DNA of 41,308 bases. Source: Candidatus Rokubacteria bacterium CSP1-6 (GTDB lineage: Bacteria; Methylomirabilota; Methylomirabilia; Rokubacteriales; CSP1-6). A model generated the notes under the pieces. It searched no databases. It had not been told where the DNA came from and saw only the letters and a program-made list of their open reading frames with translations. The DNA is taken from assembly GCA_001443385.1 (NCBI GenBank), contig LDXP01000014.1, forward strand, positions 1,509 to 42,816. Reading direction: 5' to 3'. Positions 27,910 to 38,290 of this stretch are shown piece after piece; the stretch's first letter is position 1; every line of letters begins with the position of its first letter. The position numbers were made by a program, and so were the translations under genes.

Positions 27910-28631
27910 TGATGGTGATCCCTGCCGTGGACCTGAGGGGTGGACGGTGCGTCCGTCTGAGGCAGGGGCGGCCCGAGGCCGAGACCGTCTTCTCGGACGA
28001 TCCCCTGGCGGTGGCCCGCGCGTGGGCCCAGCAGGGCGCCCCGCGGCTCCACGTCGTGGACCTGGACGGCGCCTTCGCCGGAACGCCCAAGCAGCTCGGG
28101 CTGATCGAGGAGATCGCCCGCGGCATCCCGGTGCCCGTGGAGGCCGGCGGCGGCCTCCGGAGCCTTGAGGCGGTCGAGACGCTGCTGGCCTCCGGAGCCC
28201 GGTGGGCGATACTGGGGACGCGCGCCGCCCTGGATCCCTCGTTTCTGGAGGAGGCCTGCCGACGCTTTGCCGGCCGGATCATCGTGGCGGTCGATGCCTC
28301 GGACGGCAGGGTCGCCGTGGACGGTTGGACCCAGCGGCTGGACATCCCGGCCGTGGATCTGGCCCGGCGCGCCGCCCAGGCGGGAGCCGCGGAGATCCTC
28401 TACACCGACATCGCCCGCGACGGAACCGAGACGGGCCCCAATCTCAGCGGCACGGCAGCCGTGGCGGCAGCGGCAGGTCTCCCGCTGCTCGCCTCGGGGG
28501 GTGTCGGGAGCCTGGAGGATCTGAGACGGCTCGCGGGGATCCCGGGGGTGATCGGCGCCGTCGTCGGGCGGGCGCTGTACACGGGGGCCGTCGACCTGAA
28601 ACAGGCGCTCGTGGAGCTGGCCGGGTGCTAG
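27909..28631 (+). CDS. hisA: Phosphoribosylformimino-5-aminoimidazole carboxamide ribotide isomerase
   Basis: [61 protein letters not shown]. Confidence 0.96.
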   Translation: MMVIPAVDLRGGRCVRLRQGRPEAETVFSDDPLAVARAWAQQGAPRLHVVDLDGAFAGTPKQLGLIEEIARGIPVPVEAGGGLRSLEAVETLLASGARWAILGTRAALDPSFLEEACRRFAGRIIVAVDASDGRVAVDGWTQRLDIPAVDLARRAAQAGAAEILYTDIARDGTETGPNLSGTAAVAAAAGLPLLASGGVGSLEDLRRLAGIPGVIGAVVGRALYTGAVDLKQALVELAGC

Positions 28632-29386
28632 CCAAGCGCGTCATCCCGTGCCTGGACGTCAAGGACGGGCGAGTGGTCAAGGGCGTCCAGTTCCTGGACC
28701 TCCGCGACGCCGGCGATCCCGTGGCCGCGGCCCAGGCGTACGATGCTCAGGGCGCGGATGAACTCGTGTTCCTCGACATCACCGCCTCCCACGAGGGGCG
28801 CGCCATCATGCTGGACGTGGTGCGGCGCACGGCCGAAGGGATCTACATGCCGCTGACGGTCGGCGGCGGGATTCGCGGTGTGGACGATATCCGGACGCTG
28901 CTCCGCGCGGGCGCGGATAAGGTGTCGCTGAATACCGCCGCCCTTGAGCACCCGCAGGTGATCCGCGAGGCGGCCGAGCGCTTCGGGAGCCAGTGCATCG
29001 TGGTGGCGATCGACGCCAAGCGGTCGAACGGCGGGTGGACGGTGTACAGCCACGGGGGGCGCCGTCCGGCGAGCCGCGAAGCCGTGGCCTGGGCGCGGGA
29101 GGCCGAAGGCCTGGGGGCGGGGGAGATTCTGCTGACCAGCATGGACCGGGACGGGACCCAGGACGGCTATGACCTGGAGCTGACGCGCGAGGTGGCCGAG
29201 GCCGTGTCGGTCCCGGTCATCGCCTCGGGCGGGGTGGGAACTCTCGAGCACCTCAGGGAGGGGCTCGTCGAGGGGAAGGCCGATGCCGCGCTGGCCGCGT
29301 CCATCTTTCACTTCGGAACTCACACGGTCAGGGACGCCAAGGCGTACCTGCGCGACCGGGGCGTCCCGGTGAGGCTCGAAGAGTGA
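28625..29386 (+). CDS. hisF: Imidazole glycerol phosphate synthase, cyclase subunit
   Basis: [86 protein letters not shown] start at 28625. Confidence 0.96.
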   Translation: MLAKRVIPCLDVKDGRVVKGVQFLDLRDAGDPVAAAQAYDAQGADELVFLDITASHEGRAIMLDVVRRTAEGIYMPLTVGGGIRGVDDIRTLLRAGADKVSLNTAALEHPQVIREAAERFGSQCIVVAIDAKRSNGGWTVYSHGGRRPASREAVAWAREAEGLGAGEILLTSMDRDGTQDGYDLELTREVAEAVSVPVIASGGVGTLEHLREGLVEGKADAALAASIFHFGTHTVRDAKAYLRDRGVPVRLEE

Positions 29387-30066
29387 GCCGTGAGCCGCAC
29401 GTGACGGCGATCGACGACCTCCAGTGGGATTCCCAGGGGCTGATCCCGGCACTGGCCCAGGAGGCCGAGACCGGCGAGCTCCTGATGCTGGCCTGGATGG
29501 ACCGCCAGGCGCTCACCCGGACCCTGGAAACCGGGCTCGCGCATTACTGGTCGCGCTCCCGCCAAGCGCTCTGGCAGAAGGGCGAGACGTCCGGCCACCG
29601 CCAGCACGTGGAGGCGATCTACGCCGACTGCGACCGGGACGCGCTGCTGCTCCTGGTGCACCAGGAGGGTGTGGCGTGCCACACGGGGAGCCGGACGTGC
29701 TTTTTCAACACGGTCCGCGATGGATCGCAAGGAGCCCGGTCGTTCCAGGGCCCGGGGATCCTCGACCTCGTCGAGCGCGTGATCCAGTCCCGGAAGGCGG
29801 AGCCGCCGCCGGGGTCGTACGTCGCAAGCCTGTTCCAGAAAGGGGAGGCGCAGATCTGCCTGAAGATCGGGGAGGAAGCGCAAGAGGTGATCAGGGCGGC
29901 AACGAAGGGCGAGGGGGATGCCCGCCTCGTGGAAGAGGTGGCCGACCTCTGGTTCCACACCATGGTCCTCCTGGGTGGGCGCGGGATCTCCCTCCGCCGG
30001 GTGTTCGAGGAGCTCGGGCGGCGCCACGCGAAGAGGATGGCCGGGCCCGAGGGGAGCGCGCCCTGA
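29383..30066 (+). CDS. hisIE: Bifunctional phosphoribosyl-AMP cyclohydrolase / phosphoribosyl-ATP pyrophosphohydrolase
   Basis: N-terminal HisI motifs ([52 protein letters not shown]) and C-terminal HisE motifs ([27 protein letters not shown]). Confidence 0.95.
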   Translation: MSREPHVTAIDDLQWDSQGLIPALAQEAETGELLMLAWMDRQALTRTLETGLAHYWSRSRQALWQKGETSGHRQHVEAIYADCDRDALLLLVHQEGVACHTGSRTCFFNTVRDGSQGARSFQGPGILDLVERVIQSRKAEPPPGSYVASLFQKGEAQICLKIGEEAQEVIRAATKGEGDARLVEEVADLWFHTMVLLGGRGISLRRVFEELGRRHAKRMAGPEGSAP

Positions 30067-30581
30067 CGCCGAGTCGCCGACTGCGCGCGTCGCTGGTCGC
30101 GGGGGGAATCCTGCTCCTCCTGGGGGGCGCGGCGTGCGCGGGAAGCCGGATCGAGGGGGGCGTGTTTTACTCCGCGAAGGGCTACCGGATCGCGCTCCCC
30201 GCGGCCCGGGAGTGGCAGGTCGCTGCCGACGGGCGCGCGGATCTGGAACTGCGCCGGCCGGCCTCCCGGTCGGGGATCCTGGTCAACGCGACGTGCGAGG
30301 GGCTGGCGCCGACGCGCCCGCTGGCCGTCCTGGCGCGTCACCTGACCTTCGGCATTCAGGGCAAGGAGGTGCGAGAGCAGTCGGAGCTCACGGTCGCCGG
30401 GCATCCGGCCATCAAGGTGCTCCTCACGGGACGCCTGGACGGCGCCCCGGTGGAGGTGGAGGCGTACGTGGTGAAGGGAGAGCGCTGCGTCTACGACCTC
30501 GTCTACGTGGCGTCTCCCGGCGAGTTCGCCGCCGGCAAAGCCGATTTCGAAGCGTCCCTTTCAAGCTTTAACGGCCCATGA
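30063..30581 (+). CDS. Small putative lipoprotein of unknown function; probable non-canonical CTG start
   Basis: Frame reads (L)[45 protein letters not shown]...; lipobox-like LGGAAC. No in-frame ATG/GTG/TTG near the signal; CTG at 30063 follows a GAGGGGAG SD-like sequence. Confidence 0.65.
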   Translation: MTPSRRLRASLVAGGILLLLGGAACAGSRIEGGVFYSAKGYRIALPAAREWQVAADGRADLELRRPASRSGILVNATCEGLAPTRPLAVLARHLTFGIQGKEVREQSELTVAGHPAIKVLLTGRLDGAPVEVEAYVVKGERCVYDLVYVASPGEFAAGKADFEASLSSFNGP

Positions 30582-30594
30582 CGCGAGACATTTC

Positions 30595-31374
30595 ATGACT
30601 GCCGGGACCTATCTGAGACAGCAGGGGCGGCAGGCGATCATCTGGTACGGGGGGCTCGGCCTGCTCACCACCCAGGTGGTGCGGAACCTCAGCCTCCCCC
30701 CCTCCTACTGGCGGCTGGTCCTCCTGGAGGTGGACGCCATGGGCGTCCGCTCCGTGGCCGTCGCCCTGACCGCCGCCGTCTTCACGGGGATGGTTCTGGC
30801 GCTCCAGAGCGCGGTCAACATGGCCCGCTTCGGGGCGGAGAACTACGTGGGGCCGGTGGTGGCGCTCTCCATCCTCCGGGAGCTGGGCCCGGTGCTCACC
30901 GCCATCCTGGTGGGCGGGAAGGTGGCCTCGGGGATCACCGCCGAGCTGGGGTCGATGAAGGTCACCGAGCAGATCGACGCGCTCCGGGCCATCGGCGTCA
31001 ACCACATCAAGAAGCTCATCGTTCCCCGGCTGCTGGCGGCGCTCGTGATCTTTCCCCTCCTGACCATCCTCGCCGACTTCGTCGGTCTCGTGGGAGGGAT
31101 GGCGGTCGCTGTGTTCGAGCGGCAGGTGGACGTGTACGTGTACTGGAACAACATCTTCTACTGGGTGACGCTGCGCGACTTCTTCACGGGCGTCGGGAAG
31201 AGCTTCTTCTTCGCCGCCATCGTCACGCTGATCGGCTGCTACAACGGCCTCAGCACCGAGGGCGGCACGGAGGGGCTGGGCCGCTCCACCACCGCCACGG
31301 TGGTGCAGGTGGCGATGGGCGTGATCATCGCGGATTATTTCCTGACGAAGCTGTTTCTCTTCCTCTTCTGGTGA
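30595..31374 (+). CDS. mlaE: Phospholipid ABC transporter permease (MlaE family)
   Basis: ALQSAVNMARFGAENYVGPVVALSILRELGPVLTAILVGGKVASGITAELGSMKVTEQIDALRAIGVN. Confidence 0.95.
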   Translation: MTAGTYLRQQGRQAIIWYGGLGLLTTQVVRNLSLPPSYWRLVLLEVDAMGVRSVAVALTAAVFTGMVLALQSAVNMARFGAENYVGPVVALSILRELGPVLTAILVGGKVASGITAELGSMKVTEQIDALRAIGVNHIKKLIVPRLLAALVIFPLLTILADFVGLVGGMAVAVFERQVDVYVYWNNIFYWVTLRDFFTGVGKSFFFAAIVTLIGCYNGLSTEGGTEGLGRSTTATVVQVAMGVIIADYFLTKLFLFLFW

Positions 31375-32135
31375 GGCCGAGCGGAATGGCGGACCAGCCG
31401 GTCGTCGAGCTGCGGGGGGTGAGGAAGGCCTTCGACCGCAACGAGGTCCTCCGCGGCGTGAGCCTCGGCCTCTCCAAGGGGACCACGCTGGCCGTGATGG
31501 GGGGCAGCGGCGCGGGCAAGACCGTCCTCCTGCGGCTCTGCGCGGGCCTCATCTACCCGGATGCGGGCGAGATCCGGCTGTTCGGGCAGAACATCGAGCG
31601 CCTCCGGGAGGAGGCGATGCTGCCATTGAGACGCCGGACGGGCTTCGTCTTTCAGGGGGCCGCGCTCTTCGACTCGCTCTCGGTGTTCGAGAACGTGGCC
31701 TACCCCCTCCGTGAGCACACCTCCTGGAGCGAGGGGGAGGTCACGGACCGGGTCCACCGGTTCCTGTCGCTGGTGGGGTTGCCCGGCACCGATTCCCTCC
31801 TGCCGGCGGAGCTGTCGGGGGGGATGAAGAAGCGCGTCGGGATCGCCCGGGCCCTGGTGCTCGAGCCCGAGGTGGTCTTCTTCGACGAGCCCACCGCGGG
31901 CCTCGATCCCACCAACGCCCGCGTGGTGGGGGAGCTGATCGCCGAGCTCCGGAGCGGGGTGTGCGACACCGCCATCGTGGTCACCCACGACGTCGAGTTC
32001 GCCGGCATGGTGGCCGACCAGATGGCGATCCTCCACGACGGCCGGTTCGCGGCGATGGGGACGCCGGCGGAGATCCACGGCTCCGCGGTGCCGGCGGTCC
32101 AGGCGTTCCTGGCCGGGGAGCTCCGGGGGAACTGA
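31371..32135 (+). CDS. mlaF: Phospholipid ABC transporter ATP-binding protein (MlaF family)
   Basis: GGSGAGKTVLLRLCAGL, ELSGGMKKRVGIARAL, VVFFDEPTAGLDPTNA. GTG at 31371 (overlaps mlaE) or ATG at 31386. Confidence 0.94.
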   Translation: MRPSGMADQPVVELRGVRKAFDRNEVLRGVSLGLSKGTTLAVMGGSGAGKTVLLRLCAGLIYPDAGEIRLFGQNIERLREEAMLPLRRRTGFVFQGAALFDSLSVFENVAYPLREHTSWSEGEVTDRVHRFLSLVGLPGTDSLLPAELSGGMKKRVGIARALVLEPEVVFFDEPTAGLDPTNARVVGELIAELRSGVCDTAIVVTHDVEFAGMVADQMAILHDGRFAAMGTPAEIHGSAVPAVQAFLAGELRGN

Positions 32136-32138
32136 GAC

Positions 32139-33308
32139 ATGCCCGAAGACCGAAAACAGCTGGCGCTCCAGATCCGCATCGGCCTCTTCGTCCTGGGGTC
32201 GCTGGTCGTCCTCATGGGCCTCATTTATCTGTTGGGCGCGCAGGCGCGCTACTTCGAGCCGCGGTACGAGCTCGTCGCCGAGTTCACGGAGGTCGGCGGG
32301 CTCACGCCCGGCGCCACGGTCCGGCTGGCGGGCGTGCAGATCGGCCGCGTCGCGCGGGTCTCGCTCCCCGAGAAGCCCGGCGCCAAGGTGCGGGTGTCGC
32401 TCTCCATCGCCCGGCGCTTCGGAGACCGGATTCGCAGGAACTCGGTCGCCCGGATCGAGACCCAGGGCCTGCTGGGAGACAAGATCGTGGAGATCAGCCT
32501 GGGCAGCCCCGAGGCGCCGGCGCTCAAGCCCGGCGAGGTCATCGCCTCGCGCGATCCCGTGGAGGTGAGCCGGCTCGCAGGGGAAGGCGTCGAGATCTTG
32601 AAGAACGTCGCGGCGCTCTCGGGGAGCCTTCGGACGACGGTGGAGAAATTCAACGAGACCCGGGCCCTGGAGGACCTTTCCGCGGTGCTCCGCTCGACCC
32701 GCCGCATGACGGAACAGGTGGAGAAGGGATCGGGGTGGCTGCACGTCCTGATCTACGAGGAGCCCGAGGCCCTGAAGCGGCTCAACCAGGTGCTCGCCGC
32801 CACTCAGGAGCTGCTGGCCCGCAAGCCGGGCGAGAGCGCCGTCGGGGTGCTGCTCTCCGCCGAGAGCGGCCGGGCGGCGCGCCAGCTCCTCCAGGCGATG
32901 GACGCCGTGGGCAGGCTGGCCGAGAAGGGAAAAGCCGACGAGGGGCTCGCGGCCGCGCTCCTCTTCGATCCCCGCTACAAGTCCGTGGCCGAGGACCTCC
33001 AGGTCGTCGCCCGGAACTTCCGTACGGTGTCCGAAGGCCTCGCGCAGGGGAAGGGCATCGCGGGGAGCCTCCTCCAGGACGAAGGTGGCGGCCCCATGGG
33101 GCAGGCTGCGCAGGATTTCAGAATCGCGGTGGCCAACCTGAGGGCCATCACCGACCGCCTGGCCGCCGGAGAGGGCACGATCGGGGGCCTCCTGGAGGAC
33201 CCGACCGTGTACGAGAACCTGGCCGCGTTCCTCGAGGGGGCCCAGCGGAGCGTCCTCCTGCGCTACTTGATCCGGTCGACGATCGGCGCCGGTCAGGAGA
33301 AGAAATAG
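32139..33308 (+). CDS. mlaD: MlaD/MCE-domain lipid transport protein
   Basis: Single N-terminal TM (IRIGLFVLGSLVVLMGLIYLLG), MCE domain (YELVAEFTEVGGLTPGATVRLAGVQIGRVARVSL), long helical C-terminus; follows mlaEF. Confidence 0.92.
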   Translation: MPEDRKQLALQIRIGLFVLGSLVVLMGLIYLLGAQARYFEPRYELVAEFTEVGGLTPGATVRLAGVQIGRVARVSLPEKPGAKVRVSLSIARRFGDRIRRNSVARIETQGLLGDKIVEISLGSPEAPALKPGEVIASRDPVEVSRLAGEGVEILKNVAALSGSLRTTVEKFNETRALEDLSAVLRSTRRMTEQVEKGSGWLHVLIYEEPEALKRLNQVLAATQELLARKPGESAVGVLLSAESGRAARQLLQAMDAVGRLAEKGKADEGLAAALLFDPRYKSVAEDLQVVARNFRTVSEGLAQGKGIAGSLLQDEGGGPMGQAAQDFRIAVANLRAITDRLAAGEGTIGGLLEDPTVYENLAAFLEGAQRSVLLRYLIRSTIGAGQEKK

Positions 33309-34687
33309 TGGCTCGCGAAGGATCGGTGTACCGTTGCCAGGAGTGCGGCTTCGCCGCCACCAAGCCCGGCACCTGCCCGGACTGCGCGCGCCAGGAGCAT
33401 TACGTTCAGCTCGTGGAGGAGCGCACGGCGCCGGCGAAGGGTCGGCGTGCCCCAGCGGCCCCCGTCGCGAGCGTGCCCGTCAGGCTGACGGACGTCAGGA
33501 TCGAGGCCGGGGAGCGGACGCCGACCGGGGTAGGCGAGCTCGACCGCGTCCTGGGGGGCGGGGTTGTCAGGGGCTCGCTGGTCCTGATCGGCGGGGATCC
33601 GGGGATCGGGAAGAGCACATTGCTGTTCCAGACCTCCCGCGCGCTGGCCGACCTCGGCGCGCCAGTCCTTTACGTCTCGGGCGAGGAGTCGGCGGCCCAG
33701 GTCAAGCTGCGGGCCGACCGGCTGGGCATCTCGCCACAGGGGCTCTACTTCCTGGCCGAGACCAATCTCGAGGCCATCGAGGCCCATGCGACGTCCCTGA
33801 GGCCCCGGGTGCTCGTCGTGGACTCCATCCAGACCGTGTACCTCCCCGACCTCGAATCGGCGCCGGGGAGCGTGAGCCAGGTGCGCGAGTGCGGGGGCCG
33901 CCTCATGCTCCTGGCCAAGCGGACGGGAATGGCCACCTTCCTGGTGGGTCACGTCACCAAAGAGGGGGCGCTGGCCGGTCCGCGGGTGCTGGAGCACCTG
34001 GTGGACACCGTCCTCTACTTCGAGGGAGAGCATCACCATTCCTACCGGGTGCTGCGGGCGGTGAAGAATCGCTTCGGCTCCACCAACGAGATCGGGGTTT
34101 TCGAGATGACCGAGCGCGGCCTGGCCGAGGTGAAAAATCCCTCGGGGTTCTTCCTCTCCGAGCGCCCTAAGGGCGCGCCGGGGTCGGTGGTCGTCTCGAG
34201 CCTGGAGGGAAGCCGCCCGCTCCTCCTGGAGCTCCAGGTGCTGGTGAGCCCCGCCAGCTTCGGGACGCCCCGCCGCACGGTGCTGGGCATGGACTATAAC
34301 CGCGTCTGCCTGCTCCTGGCGGTGCTCGAAAAGCGCCTGGGGTTTCCCTTCCAGACCCAGGACGTGTTCGTGAACGTGGCCGGGGGGGCTCGGGTGGTGG
34401 AGCCCGCGGCCGACCTGGGGCTCATCGTGGCCGCGGCGTCGAGCTACACGGATCGCCCGGTCAAGGAGGACCTCGTCGTCTTCGGCGAGGTGGGGCTCGC
34501 CGGGGAGGTTCGCGCCGTCACCGGCCTCGATGTGCGCCTGCGGGAGGCCGCGGCGCTCGGGTTTGCCGGCGCGGTGGTTCCTCGAAACAACCTGTCGGCC
34601 GACACGCCGCTCCCGCTGGACGCGCGCGGAGTGGCCTCCATCGACGAGGCGATTCAAACGCTGCTGGGATTTTCGAATCCATCTTGA
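33308..34687 (+). CDS. radA: DNA repair protein RadA
   Basis: GTG at 33308. N-terminal zinc finger CQECG...CPDC, GGDPGIGKSTLLFQ, YVSGEESAAQVKLRADRL, KNRFGSTNEIGVFEM, Lon-like C-terminal domain. Confidence 0.97.
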   Translation: MAREGSVYRCQECGFAATKPGTCPDCARQEHYVQLVEERTAPAKGRRAPAAPVASVPVRLTDVRIEAGERTPTGVGELDRVLGGGVVRGSLVLIGGDPGIGKSTLLFQTSRALADLGAPVLYVSGEESAAQVKLRADRLGISPQGLYFLAETNLEAIEAHATSLRPRVLVVDSIQTVYLPDLESAPGSVSQVRECGGRLMLLAKRTGMATFLVGHVTKEGALAGPRVLEHLVDTVLYFEGEHHHSYRVLRAVKNRFGSTNEIGVFEMTERGLAEVKNPSGFFLSERPKGAPGSVVVSSLEGSRPLLLELQVLVSPASFGTPRRTVLGMDYNRVCLLLAVLEKRLGFPFQTQDVFVNVAGGARVVEPAADLGLIVAAASSYTDRPVKEDLVVFGEVGLAGEVRAVTGLDVRLREAAALGFAGAVVPRNNLSADTPLPLDARGVASIDEAIQTLLGFSNPS

Positions 34688-34702
34688 GGGGATTTCGCTG
34701 CT

Positions 34703-35713
34703 ATGACGATCATCATCGCGCGACTCGTCATTCTTCTTCTTGCCGCGGGCGGTGGTGTCGCCGTGGGACATGCGCTCGGCCTCACCTCGCCCTGGCCCTT
34801 TCTGGCCCTGGCGGGGTCGGCCGTCGGGCTGGGCGTCCTGCTCGCGGAGCGGGGGTTTCAGCGGGTACCCATCGAGCGGATCGTCTGGGGAGGCCTCGGC
34901 GCGCTCTTCGGCCTGGTGCTGGGCCTGGTGCTGGGGGCGGCGCTGGAGGCATTTGTCCCGGGCGCCCGGGGTCCCGGCCGTGGGCTCCTGGCGCTGCTGC
35001 TCGGCTACCTGGGGGGCGCCGTCGCGCTCCGGAAAGGCGAGGAGCTCGAAGGGCTCTCGTCGGTCCTGTTTCCGAAGGTGGCGGCGCGGCGGGATCTCTA
35101 CAAGATCCTGGATACCTCCGTCATCATCGACGGGCGGATCGCCGACATCTCGGAGACCGGCTTCCTCGAGGGGACGCTGATCGTCCCCCAGTTCGTGCTC
35201 CGCGAGCTCCAGCAGATCGCCGACTCCTCCGACAGCCTGAAGCGCAACCGCGGCAAGCGCGGGTTCGACGTCCTTCAGAAGATCCAGCGCATCCCCAAGG
35301 TGAAGGTCCAGATCCACGACCTGGACTTTCCCCACGTGCGCGAGGTGGACCGGAAGCTCATCGAGGTGGCCAAGGCCCTGGGCGGCAAGGTCATCACCAA
35401 CGATTACAACCTGAACAAGGTGGCCGAGCTCTCGGGCGTGTCGGTCCTCAACATCAACGAGCTGGCCAACTCGCTGAAGCCCGTCGTCCTGCCCGGCGAG
35501 CTCATGCACGTGCATGTGCTCAAGGAGGGCAAGGAGTCCGGGCAGGGGGTGGCCTACCTGGACGACGGCACCATGGTCGTGGTGGACCACGGGAAGAAGT
35601 ACCTGGGCCAGAGCGTGGACGTGACCGTGACGAGCGTGCTCCAGACCACCGCGGGGCGAATGATCTTCACCCGGCTCCGGGAGGAGGAAACGATGCCCGG
35701 AGGCCGCGGGTGA
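34703..35713 (+). CDS. PIN/TRAM-domain membrane protein (YacL-like)
   Basis: N-terminal hydrophobic helices, then ILDTSVIIDGRIADISETGFLEGTLIVPQFVLRELQQIADSSD...GGKVITNDYNLNKVAEL...; C-terminal TRAM-like segment. Confidence 0.93.
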   Translation: MTIIIARLVILLLAAGGGVAVGHALGLTSPWPFLALAGSAVGLGVLLAERGFQRVPIERIVWGGLGALFGLVLGLVLGAALEAFVPGARGPGRGLLALLLGYLGGAVALRKGEELEGLSSVLFPKVAARRDLYKILDTSVIIDGRIADISETGFLEGTLIVPQFVLRELQQIADSSDSLKRNRGKRGFDVLQKIQRIPKVKVQIHDLDFPHVREVDRKLIEVAKALGGKVITNDYNLNKVAELSGVSVLNINELANSLKPVVLPGELMHVHVLKEGKESGQGVAYLDDGTMVVVDHGKKYLGQSVDVTVTSVLQTTAGRMIFTRLREEETMPGGRG

Positions 35714-36414
35714 GCACGCCGTCCTTGAGCGTCGTGGCGATAGTCCCGGCGGCGGGGAGCGGGAGCCGCATGGGCGTCGCGTCGCCCAAGCAGTTCCTGC
35801 GCCTCGGGGGCGTCCCGGTGCTGGTTCGGACGCTCCGGATCCTCGCCGGGAGCCGCGTCGTCGGGGGAATCGTCCTCGTCGCGCCTCCCCCAGCCGTGGA
35901 GCGGACGCGCCGGCTCCTCGCCCGCCATCGGGTGCCCCGGGTGCTGGCCGTTGTCCCGGGCGGAGCGGAGCGCCAGGAGTCGGTGTGGCTCGGTCTCCAG
36001 GCGGTCCCGGCCGCGGCGGACCTGGTGGTCGTGCACGACGGGGTGAGGCCGTTCATCACGGGGACGCTGGTGCGGGACGTGGTGGAGGCCGCGGGGCGTT
36101 TCGGGGCGGCTATCTGCGGGATCCCGGTGCGCGAGACGGTCAAGCGGCACCGGGAGGGATTCGTCGAGGCGACCGTTGACCGGGGCGGGCTCTGGCTCAT
36201 CCAGACCCCCCAGGCCTTTCGCCGTACCCTCTTGTGGGAGGCTCACGACAAGGCCCGGCGGGACGGGTTCCTCGGGACCGACGACGCCGTGCTCGTCGAG
36301 CGGCTCGGCGTGCCGGTGAGGATGGTCGCCGGCCTCCAGGAGAACCTCAAGATCACGACGCCGGACGACCTGGCGCGGGCGCGGGTCTTCGCGAGCGCAC
36401 GGGGACACCGGTGA
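35710..36414 (+). CDS. ispD: 2-C-methyl-D-erythritol 4-phosphate cytidylyltransferase
   Basis: VAIVPAAGSGSRMGVASPKQFLRLGG, GGAERQESVWLGL, VVVHDGVRPF, QTPQAFRR, TDDAVLVE. GTG at 35710. Confidence 0.95.
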   Translation: MSTPSLSVVAIVPAAGSGSRMGVASPKQFLRLGGVPVLVRTLRILAGSRVVGGIVLVAPPPAVERTRRLLARHRVPRVLAVVPGGAERQESVWLGLQAVPAAADLVVVHDGVRPFITGTLVRDVVEAAGRFGAAICGIPVRETVKRHREGFVEATVDRGGLWLIQTPQAFRRTLLWEAHDKARRDGFLGTDDAVLVERLGVPVRMVAGLQENLKITTPDDLARARVFASARGHR

Positions 36415-36890
36415 ACCGCGTGGGGCTGGGCTTCGATCTCCACCCCACCACGCCGGAGCGCCCGCTGATCCTCGGCGGGGTCGCCGTCCCTGCGGAGCGC
36501 GGGTTGGCCGGCCACTCGGACGCCGACGTCCTGAGCCACGCCGTGGCCGAGGCGCTGCTGGGGGCGCTGGCCCTCGGCGACCTGGGGCGCCATTTCCCGG
36601 ACTCCGACCCCCGCTATCGAGGCGTGTCGAGCCTTCGGCTGCTCGGCGAGGTCCTCGCGCTCGTGACGGCGCGGGGCGCCCGGCTGATCAACGTGGACGC
36701 CACGGTCATCGCCCAGTCGCCGCGCCTCGGTCCCTGGCTCCCCGAGATGGCCAAGCGCCTGGCCGAGACCCTGCGGGTGGATCCGGAGCGGGTGAGCGTG
36801 AAGGCCAAGAGCCCGGAAGGGCTCGGTCTGCTGGGCCGGCAGGAAGGGATTGCCGCCATGGCGGTCGTGAGCGTCGAGGTCGCCGAGTGA
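36411..36890 (+). CDS. ispF: 2-C-methyl-D-erythritol 2,4-cyclodiphosphate synthase
   Basis: RVGLGFDLHPT, LILGGVAVPAERGLAGHSDADVLSHAVAEALLGALALGDLGRHFPDSDP, VSVKAKSPEGLGLLGRQEGIAAMAV. Confidence 0.96.
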   Translation: MNRVGLGFDLHPTTPERPLILGGVAVPAERGLAGHSDADVLSHAVAEALLGALALGDLGRHFPDSDPRYRGVSSLRLLGEVLALVTARGARLINVDATVIAQSPRLGPWLPEMAKRLAETLRVDPERVSVKAKSPEGLGLLGRQEGIAAMAVVSVEVAE

Positions 36891-38290
36891 CGGTTCGGGT
36901 AAGGTTCGCGCCGAGCCCGACCGGTTCCCTCCACATCGGGAACGCCCGCACCGCGCTCTTCAACTGGCTCTTCGCCCGGAGGCACGACGGGCGCTTCATC
37001 CTCAGGATCGAGGACACCGACCGGGAGCGGTCGAAGCCGGAGTTCGAAGCGGAGATCCTCCAAGATCTGCGATGGCTCGGCCTCCGCTGGGACGAGGGGC
37101 CCGATGCGGGAGGGGAAGCGGGGCCGTACCGGCAGTCCGAGCGGCTTTCCGCCTACCGCGCTGCCGTGGATCGGCTCCTCGATGAGGGCAAGGCCTATCA
37201 CTGCTTCTGCACTCCCGAGGCTCTTGAGGCCCAGCGGCGGGAACTCCTGGCGCGGGGTTTCCCGCCGCGGTACGACCGCCGCTGCCGGGCCCTCCCGTCC
37301 GAGGAGGTCTCGCACCGGCGCCGGGCGGGGGCGGCGGCGGCCGTCAGGTTCGTGATGCCTCCAGACCGGATCCAGGTCCTCGACCTTGTGAAGGGAGACG
37401 TCCAGTTCCTCGGGAGCGACCTCGACGACTTCGTCATCCTCCGGGCCGACGGGACTCCCTCGTACAACTTCGCGGCGGCAATGGACGACTGCCGGATGGG
37501 GGTGACCCTGGTGATCCGGGGCGACGATCACCTGGCGAACACTCCCCGCCAGATGGCCGTGGCGCGCGCGCTGGGGTGGGAGCCGCCGCGCTTCGCCCAC
37601 GTCCCTCTCATTCACGGGGCGGACGGCGGGCCGCTGTCCAAGCGCCACGGCGCCGTGACGGTGGCCGAGCATCGCGCGGCGGGGATCCTGCCGGAGGGGC
37701 TAGCCAATTACCTGGCCCTGCTGGGCTGGTCGCCCCCGCCCGGCACGAATGAGGTGATGGACCTCCCGACCCTCAGCCGCCACTTCGCCCTGGACCGTGT
37801 CTCGCGGTCGCCCGCCAGGTTCGACGCCGAGCGCCTGGCCTGGTTCAACCGCCAGCACCTCCGCCGGGCGTCCGTCGAGCGCCTGATCGAACAACTCGGG
37901 GTGGTAGCGACCCCGCTCACCCGGCGCGCCGTGGAGGTGCTTCGCCGGGACGCCTCGGGCCTGGCGGCCATCCGGGAGTCCGTTTCGGCCCTCATGGAGG
38001 AACCGGCATCGCCGGTCGGGGGACCGGACTACGCCGTGCTCGTGGCGGCACGCCGCGCGCTCGCGGAGGAGCCGGCCACCGAGGCCGAGGCCGGATCCCT
38101 CTTGGACGAACTGGGCCGCCAGCTGGGTCTGCCCAAGCGCGCGATCATGCACGCGCTCCGCGGGGCCCTGACCGGGCGGGAGCACGGGCTGCCCGTCGCG
38201 TCCATCCTTTACATCCTCGGTGGCGAGGAGACACGGCGCCGTCTCGAGCGGGCGATTGGCGCGCTGCCGGCCGCCCGGGGGGCCTCGTGA
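36887..38290 (+). CDS. gltX: Glutamyl-tRNA synthetase
   Basis: VRFAPSPTGSLHIGNARTALFNWLFARRHDGRFILRIEDTDRERS, DDHLANTPRQ, PLSKRHGAVTV. Confidence 0.95.
   Translation: MTVRVRFAPSPTGSLHIGNARTALFNWLFARRHDGRFILRIEDTDRERSKPEFEAEILQDLRWLGLRWDEGPDAGGEAGPYRQSERLSAYRAAVDRLLDEGKAYHCFCTPEALEAQRRELLARGFPPRYDRRCRALPSEEVSHRRRAGAAAAVRFVMPPDRIQVLDLVKGDVQFLGSDLDDFVILRADGTPSYNFAAAMDDCRMGVTLVIRGDDHLANTPRQMAVARALGWEPPRFAHVPLIHGADGGPLSKRHGAVTVAEHRAAGILPEGLANYLALLGWSPPPGTNEVMDLPTLSRHFALDRVSRSPARFDAERLAWFNRQHLRRASVERLIEQLGVVATPLTRRAVEVLRRDASGLAAIRESVSALMEEPASPVGGPDYAVLVAARRALAEEPATEAEAGSLLDELGRQLGLPKRAIMHALRGALTGREHGLPVASILYILGGEETRRRLERAIGALPAARGAS

Noticed and set aside
33293-35590. 765-aa - strand ORF opposite radA and the PIN/TRAM gene
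   Set aside because: Same shadow-ORF pattern; both + strand genes have clear family motifs.
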